Shown here piece after piece: positions 5,273 to 9,540 of a stretch of 9,540 bases of DNA. Origin of the DNA: an uncultured Collinsella sp. (GTDB lineage: Bacteria; Actinomycetota; Coriobacteriia; Coriobacteriales; Coriobacteriaceae). The notes under the pieces were generated by a model. It was not told the DNA's origin, searched no databases, and was given only the letters and a program-made list of their open reading frames with translations. The first letter of the stretch is position 1; each line of letters opens with the position of its first letter. Made by a program: the position numbers and the translations under genes. The stretch is taken from contig CABUCQ010000078.1 of the NCBI GenBank assembly GCA_902490095.1, positions 1 through 9,540 of the forward strand. Reading direction: 5' to 3'.

Positions 5273-6754
5273 ATGCGCCAGGGATTCGACAACGAAAAAT
5301 ACATCGAGCTGCAAGCCGCCAACATCAGAAAGCGCATCGCGCAATTCGGCGGCAAACTCTATCTGGAATTCGGAGGCAAGCTCTTCGACGACTACCACGC
5401 CTCGCGCGTGCTGCCCGGCTTTGAGCCGGACACCAAGTTCCGCATGTTGGAAAGTCTGGTGGACGATGTGGAAATCGTCATCGCCATCAACGCCAACCAT
5501 ATCGAAAAAGGCAAGACCCGCGGCGATCTCGGCATCCCGTATGACGAAGACGTACTGCGACTCATCGACGTGTTCCGTTCCCGCGGCTTCCTCGTCGGCT
5601 CCGTAGTGCTCACCCAATACGCCAATCAGCCCGCCGCCGACGCCTACCGCCACCGCCTCGAGCAACTCGGCGTCACCTGCCGCCTGCACTACCCGATCGC
5701 CGGATACCCGCACGACATCGAACGCATCGTGTCCGATGACGGCTACGGCAGGAACGAGTACATCGAGACCAGCCGACCGCTCGTCGTGGTCACCGCGCCC
5801 GGCCCGGGCTCCGGCAAACTCGCCACGTGCCTGTCTCAGCTGTACCACGAGCACCAGCGCGGCATCGACGCCGGCTATGCCAAATACGAGACGTTCCCCA
5901 TCTGGAATCTTCCGCTCAACCATCCGGTCAACATCGCGTACGAGGCTGCCACCGTCGACCTCGACGATGCCAATATCATCGACCCCTTCCATCTGGAGGC
6001 GTACGGCGAGACCACCGTCAACTACAACCGCGACGTCGAAGCATTCCCCGTGCTCAAGGCCATGATGGAGCGCATCATGGGCGAAAGCCCCTATCAGAGC
6101 CCCACCGATATGGGCGTCAACATGGCCGGATACGCCATTGTGGACGACGATGCCTGCCGCGATGCCGCGCGTCTGGAAATCGTGCGCCGCTACTTCGCCG
6201 CCGCCGTGCACTTGAAGCGCACCGGCACTGGCGAGGAACAGGTGGAGCGGCTGCGCTCCATCATGAACCGGGCCGGCGTGACCCCCGATCTTTCTCCCGC
6301 CCGCGCCGTGGCCCTTGAGAAGGAAGCCGCCACCGGTGCCCCGGCTGGTGCCATGGTGCTGCCCGATGGCCATGTGGTCACCGGCAAAACCGGCGACCTG
6401 TTGGGCGCGGCCAGCGCGCTGCTGATGCACGCGCTCAAGGCCGTCACCGGTGTTGACGAAACCATTCCGGTAATCGACGATGCCGCCATCGAACCCATCT
6501 GTCGGCTGAAAACCGAACATCTCAACAGCGTGAACCGACGCTTGCACTCGGATGAGACGCTGATTGCATTGTCAATCACCAGCGCCACCAGTCCTGTGGC
6601 CGCTCGCGTCATCGACGGGCTCAAACAGTTGCAGGGCTGCGACGCCTTCTTCTCCGTTATCATCTCATCCACGGACGAGGCGCTGTATCGCAAACTCGGC
6701 ATCAACGTGTGCTGCGAACCGAAGTACGAACGGGTGAGTCTGTATCACCGGTAA
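5273..6754 (+). CDS. DUF1846 family protein
   Basis: This conserved cytoplasmic protein of unknown function is 493 residues, the family's normal length. The start at 5273 gives MRQGFDNEKYIELQ, matching the usual family N-terminus. A second in-frame ATG at 5261 directly abuts the GGAAAGGG purine run and is less likely; upstream codons overlap the terminator and promoter. Conserved pieces are KLYLEFGGKLFDDYHASRVL (about residues 25-44), LPGFEPDTKF, and APGPGSGKLATCLSQLYHEH with a P-loop-like GPGSGK ending at K182. This suggests nucleotide or phosphate binding, though the reaction is not established to my knowledge. The gene is intact and GC-rich like its downstream neighbours, stands alone with its own promoter and terminator, and reads as core chromosome rather than part of the toxin region. 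Confidence 0.9.
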   Translation: MRQGFDNEKYIELQAANIRKRIAQFGGKLYLEFGGKLFDDYHASRVLPGFEPDTKFRMLESLVDDVEIVIAINANHIEKGKTRGDLGIPYDEDVLRLIDVFRSRGFLVGSVVLTQYANQPAADAYRHRLEQLGVTCRLHYPIAGYPHDIERIVSDDGYGRNEYIETSRPLVVVTAPGPGSGKLATCLSQLYHEHQRGIDAGYAKYETFPIWNLPLNHPVNIAYEAATVDLDDANIIDPFHLEAYGETTVNYNRDVEAFPVLKAMMERIMGESPYQSPTDMGVNMAGYAIVDDDACRDAARLEIVRRYFAAAVHLKRTGTGEEQVERLRSIMNRAGVTPDLSPARAVALEKEAATGAPAGAMVLPDGHVVTGKTGDLLGAASALLMHALKAVTGVDETIPVIDDAAIEPICRLKTEHLNSVNRRLHSDETLIALSITSATSPVAARVIDGLKQLQGCDAFFSVIISSTDEALYRKLGINVCCEPKYERVSLYHR

Positions 6755-6780
6755 GCGCCACCGATAAGCGCGGTATGCCG

Positions 6781-6826
6781 CGAATCGTCAAGCCGGTAAT
6801 CATGCAGCATGCGGCCTGACGATTCG
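6781..6826 (+). terminator. Long hairpin after the DUF1846 gene, possible terminator
   Basis: The arms at 6781-6790 (CGAATCGTCA) and 6817-6826 are perfect complements. They extend inward past one mismatch through GCCG/CGGC, and the remaining loop contains a small CATG/CATG pairing. It starts 26 bases after the stop codon, as expected for a terminator, but no T-run follows, so termination is uncertain. Confidence 0.5.
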
Positions 6827-6917
6827 CTGCTGTCGCATTGTCTCTCCCCTCGGCCATGCTGGGCTTGTTTTCCGTTTGTTGGAGAGAACGGGGAATGCCA
6901 TCGGCACTACGGAGAGA

Positions 6918-6923
6918 GAAGGA
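6918..6923 (+). promoter_or_regulatory. Ribosome site supporting the GTG start of the acyltransferase
   Basis: GAAGGA lies 6 bases before GTG 6930. The in-frame upstream ATG at 6876 would add 18 residues unlike the family and has no comparable site, so the GTG is preferred. Confidence 0.65.
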
Positions 6924-6929
6924 TTATCC

Positions 6930-8804
6930 GTGAAGCGGTTCGTGGGTTTAGACGGTATTAAAGGACTGGCGCTGATAGCCATTGTGCTGTACCACTGCAT
7001 GCAGCAACGGCTGCCAGGCGGATTCTACGGAGTCGACGTGTTCTTCACCGTCTCTGGATTCCTGATTGCCGTCAGTTTGATTCGTTCTCTGGCGGAAACC
7101 GGATCGCTGAATCTCGTGCGATATATTCCCAAGCGTGCAGTACGTCTCTATCCGGCGCTGTTTCTGCTGATTCCGGTCATCGTCTCCGTCGGCTGGCTGT
7201 TCGATCACGACATTCTGGTTTCCATCCGCGACCAGGTCATCACCGTGCTGCTGGGCTGCTACAACTGGTACGCCATTGCCGGAGGCCAAAGCTATTTCGA
7301 CCAAATGAACCCGCAGGTGTTTCGCCATCTGTGGTTCATTGGCGTGCTCATGCAGTTCTACGTCATCGTGCCGTTCATCGTCTGGCTGATGTGGAAGCTC
7401 CGCCAGACGAAACTGCCCTCACTCATCCCACTGGGACTCGCGGCGTTCAGCAGTATCGCCATGTGGGTGATGTATGTGCCCAAGGGCGACCCCACCCGCG
7501 TCTACTTCGGCACCGATACCCACAGCATGGGCCTGATGCTGGGTGTGGCTCTCGCCTGGTGGGTCACCGCTCCTCAGTTGGGCCACGCTCGTCAGAGGGC
7601 TGTGCCGATGCCCCGCACCATTAGCTCGAGCGCTTCGGCCGCCGCACATCGGGCTCCGTTACCTCGGATTCCCGTGGAGCATCGCATCTGGAATGCGGCG
7701 GCACCGGTATTGGCGTTCCTCAGCCTGATTGCCTTGGTCACCATGGCGGTTATCGGCAAACAGGATGCATTCGCCTTCCGCGGTGGCATCATATTGTCCA
7801 GCTTGTTGTCCGTGCTGCTGATTGCCGGTACCATCTCCGACGATTCCTGGATGCAAAGCCTCATGGTGTTCAAGCCATTGGCCTCCCTCGGCAAGTATTC
7901 GTACGGCATCTACCTGTGGCACTGGCCGTTGTGGATTCTTTCCAGCGCCCTTGCCCCGAAGATCTTCAAGGCAGTGGGGCCTTGGCCTCTCATCATGACC
8001 GCGTTGCTCACCGCCATTGCGGTGATGATTTCCTGGCTGATGGTGGAGAAACCGGCGGCAACGCACTCGGTGATATCCGTCGTGGTGCCCCTTCGCACGA
8101 ACAAGAAGAATCATGCGGCCCGGGTTATTGCCGTTGACGTTATCCTGGTGCTGTCGTTGGTCGGCTGCGCGCAGGGCATTGCTCATGCACCTGCGAAAAC
8201 CACCATGCAGATCCAGCTGGAGCAACAGGCCGCACAACTGGAACGTATGCAGAAAACCGAACACGTGCTGCTGCGTCATGCCGTGCCGGCACCGCCCAAG
8301 CCCAAGCATGAGATGCCCACCGGCGATCAGATTACCGCCATAGGCGATTCGGTGATGCTGGCCTCATCACAGGGCCTTTCGGAAGTCTTTCCCGGCATTC
8401 AGACCGACGCGAGCGTTTCCCGCTCCATCATGGTCGCCCCCGAACTCATCGGCAACGCTCTGTCCGCCGGCAGTCTGCGGCAGTGGGTGTTGATCGGCCT
8501 TGGCACCAATTCGGCAATCACCCCTGATCAGTTGGACCAGATTCGTAATATGATCGGCCCCGACCGCGTGCTGGTACTGGTCAATGCCCACGGAGACCGT
8601 ACGTGGATTCCACCTACCAACCAGGTGCTTGCCGACTATGCGGCCGCACATCCAGACAATGTGGTGCTGGTGGATTGGGATGCCACAGCCAACGCGAACG
8701 CGCAGGTGCTCGGCTCCGACGGCATCCACCCGAGCATGGATAGCGATATCTATGCAAAGGCGGTCAAACAGGCCATCGAACAATGGATCGCAAGCGGCAG
8801 GTGA
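6930..8804 (+). CDS. OatA-like acyltransferase 3 with C-terminal SGNH domain
   Basis: This is a 624-residue membrane O-acyltransferase, likely moving acetyl groups across the membrane onto peptidoglycan (OatA-like lysozyme resistance) or a surface polysaccharide. The N-terminal acyltransferase-3 domain starts at residue 1 (KRFVGLDGIKGLALIAIVLYH, His22 catalytic). It contains GGFYGVDVFFTVSGFLI, the RAVRLYPALF motif, WFIGVLMQFYVIVPF and GKYSYGIYLWHWPLWIL among about ten hydrophobic segments. A further membrane segment (VDVILVLSLVGCAQG) leads to an extracellular SGNH hydrolase domain with GDSVM (Ser474), LGTN (Asn527) and DGIHPS (Asp597, His600), a complete catalytic set. The hydrophobic GVLMQFY replaces the SLAVEEQFY form of many relatives. 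The gene is intact, and its start is GTG 6930. The acetylated substrate cannot be told from sequence. It is followed 85 bp later by prs. Confidence 0.9.
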   Translation: MKRFVGLDGIKGLALIAIVLYHCMQQRLPGGFYGVDVFFTVSGFLIAVSLIRSLAETGSLNLVRYIPKRAVRLYPALFLLIPVIVSVGWLFDHDILVSIRDQVITVLLGCYNWYAIAGGQSYFDQMNPQVFRHLWFIGVLMQFYVIVPFIVWLMWKLRQTKLPSLIPLGLAAFSSIAMWVMYVPKGDPTRVYFGTDTHSMGLMLGVALAWWVTAPQLGHARQRAVPMPRTISSSASAAAHRAPLPRIPVEHRIWNAAAPVLAFLSLIALVTMAVIGKQDAFAFRGGIILSSLLSVLLIAGTISDDSWMQSLMVFKPLASLGKYSYGIYLWHWPLWILSSALAPKIFKAVGPWPLIMTALLTAIAVMISWLMVEKPAATHSVISVVVPLRTNKKNHAARVIAVDVILVLSLVGCAQGIAHAPAKTTMQIQLEQQAAQLERMQKTEHVLLRHAVPAPPKPKHEMPTGDQITAIGDSVMLASSQGLSEVFPGIQTDASVSRSIMVAPELIGNALSAGSLRQWVLIGLGTNSAITPDQLDQIRNMIGPDRVLVLVNAHGDRTWIPPTNQVLADYAAAHPDNVVLVDWDATANANAQVLGSDGIHPSMDSDIYAKAVKQAIEQWIASGR

Positions 8805-8889
8805 ACGGCAGGCAACGCTGAGTTGTCCAACCAGTCGTGAAGAACGGCTATGCTGAAGACTGCATCAACGAGACCACACGTTGGGAGAC

Positions 8890-9540
8890 ATGGTGAGCGC
8901 AATCCTTGAAGGGAAGCCCGATAAGAATCTTATTCTCGTTACGGGAAGGATTCATCCGAAGTTGGCTGAGGATGTCGCCGAGCAGCTCGGCATCGACGTC
9001 CTTGAAACCACCGCATACGATTTCGCCAACGGCGAGATGTACGTGCGCTACACTGAATCGGTGCGTGGCGCCGATGTGTTCGTGCTGCAAAGCCACTACA
9101 AGCCCATCAACAAGGCGATCATGGAGCAGCTCATCATGATCGACGCATTGAAGCGCGCCTCGGCCCGTTCCATTACTGCGGTCTGCCCGTTGCTCGGCTA
9201 CTCCCGTCAGGACAAGAAGCACCGCGGCCGCGAGCCCATCTCCTGCCGTCTGGTGTTCGACCTGCTGAAGACCGCCGGTGCCGACCGCATCATGTCGGTC
9301 GATCTGCATGCCGCGCAGTCCCAAGGCTTCTTCGACGGCCCGGTCGATCATCTGGTGGCCATGCCAGTGCTGGTCGACTACATCCGTGATCGTTTCCAGG
9401 GCCATCTCGACAACGTCGCCGTCGTCTCCCCCGACGCCGGCCGCATTCGCGTGGCCGAGCAGTGGGCGCAGCGTCTCGGCGGCGGTCCGCTCGCTTTCGT
9501 GCACAAGACGCGCGACATCACCCGCCCGAACCAGGCGGTC
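8890..9540 (+). CDS. prs: Ribose-phosphate pyrophosphokinase (PRPP synthase), 5' part
   Basis: The enzyme makes 5-phosphoribosyl diphosphate from ribose 5-phosphate and ATP for nucleotide, histidine, tryptophan and NAD synthesis in the cytoplasm. The window holds the first 217 codons of a family usually 315-340 residues long. Visible landmarks are the N-terminal GRIHPKLAEDVAEQLGI, FANGEMYVRY (ATP-site loop), GYSRQDKKHRGREPIS (catalytic flexible loop), VDLHAAQSQGFFDGPVDHL (His of the active site) and VVSPDAGRIRVAEQW. The PRPP-binding loop lies beyond the window. The start is ATG 8890 (MVSAILEG) or GTG 8893; GGAG at 8884-8887 is spaced better for the GTG. I see no clear promoter in the 85 bp upstream; TATGCT at 8849 is only a weak -10 candidate. 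No damage is visible. Confidence 0.95.
   Translation, partial: MVSAILEGKPDKNLILVTGRIHPKLAEDVAEQLGIDVLETTAYDFANGEMYVRYTESVRGADVFVLQSHYKPINKAIMEQLIMIDALKRASARSITAVCPLLGYSRQDKKHRGREPISCRLVFDLLKTAGADRIMSVDLHAAQSQGFFDGPVDHLVAMPVLVDYIRDRFQGHLDNVAVVSPDAGRIRVAEQWAQRLGGGPLAFVHKTRDITRPNQAV

Noticed and set aside
4676..6547. A 623-codon minus-strand open frame
   Set aside because: It is antisense to the DUF1846 gene and the immunity gene. Its His/Gly/Val-rich text is the usual shadow of GC-rich plus-strand coding, and it matches no domain pattern.
8820..8890. Clear promoter before prs
   Set aside because: TTGTCC (8823) and TATGCT (8849) are 20 bp apart, too far for a standard promoter. Not listed as a feature.
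1..9540. CRISPR arrays, riboswitches, rRNA or tRNA genes
   Set aside because: No regularly spaced direct repeats, and no structured RNA motif recognised on either strand.

Overview
The window looks like a high-GC Gram-positive chromosome, most likely Bifidobacterium (longum-type). The basis is the right half: a PRPP synthase, a DUF1846 protein and an OatA-like acyltransferase, all GC-rich and closely resembling bifidobacterial proteins as I remember them. The genus is an inference from protein resemblance; no database search was possible.

Left part (1-5026), accessory and decaying. The window opens inside an IS66-family element. Its transposase keeps the catalytic residues, but it lacks the usual N-terminal domains and carries two mutually compensating single-base frameshifts. 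Its right terminal repeat ends at 1233. A minus-strand MFS transporter gene, broken by one frameshift, follows only 3 bp outside that end. A second, nearly identical IS66 terminal repeat lies at 2616-2637, just upstream of the transporter. The transporter is therefore boxed in by two IS66 ends. Beyond the second end, the tail of a HerA/VirB4-like ATPase runs into a toxin-immunity pair. The toxin is a polymorphic toxin with a C-terminal DNA/RNA non-specific endonuclease domain. The immunity protein belongs to the YezG/DUF600 family. The toxin frame breaks inside the nuclease domain, and a -1 shift at 4464 restores the family's conserved tail and a stop that overlaps the immunity start codon.

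Boundary (5027-5272). This stretch has no convincing gene. It ends in a strong intrinsic terminator whose T-run overlaps the promoter of the next gene.

Right part (5273-9540), ordinary chromosome, all on the plus strand. It holds an intact DUF1846 gene, a hairpin, an intact acyltransferase-3/SGNH gene (probable peptidoglycan or polysaccharide O-acetylation) and the first 217 codons of prs.

The main biological interest is the ATPase-toxin-immunity cassette: an apparently disabled nuclease toxin beside an intact immunity gene, with IS66-linked damage to the ATPase. All four single-base frameshifts lie in or next to homopolymer runs and all lie left of 4650, so assembly error has to be excluded before the genes are called dead.
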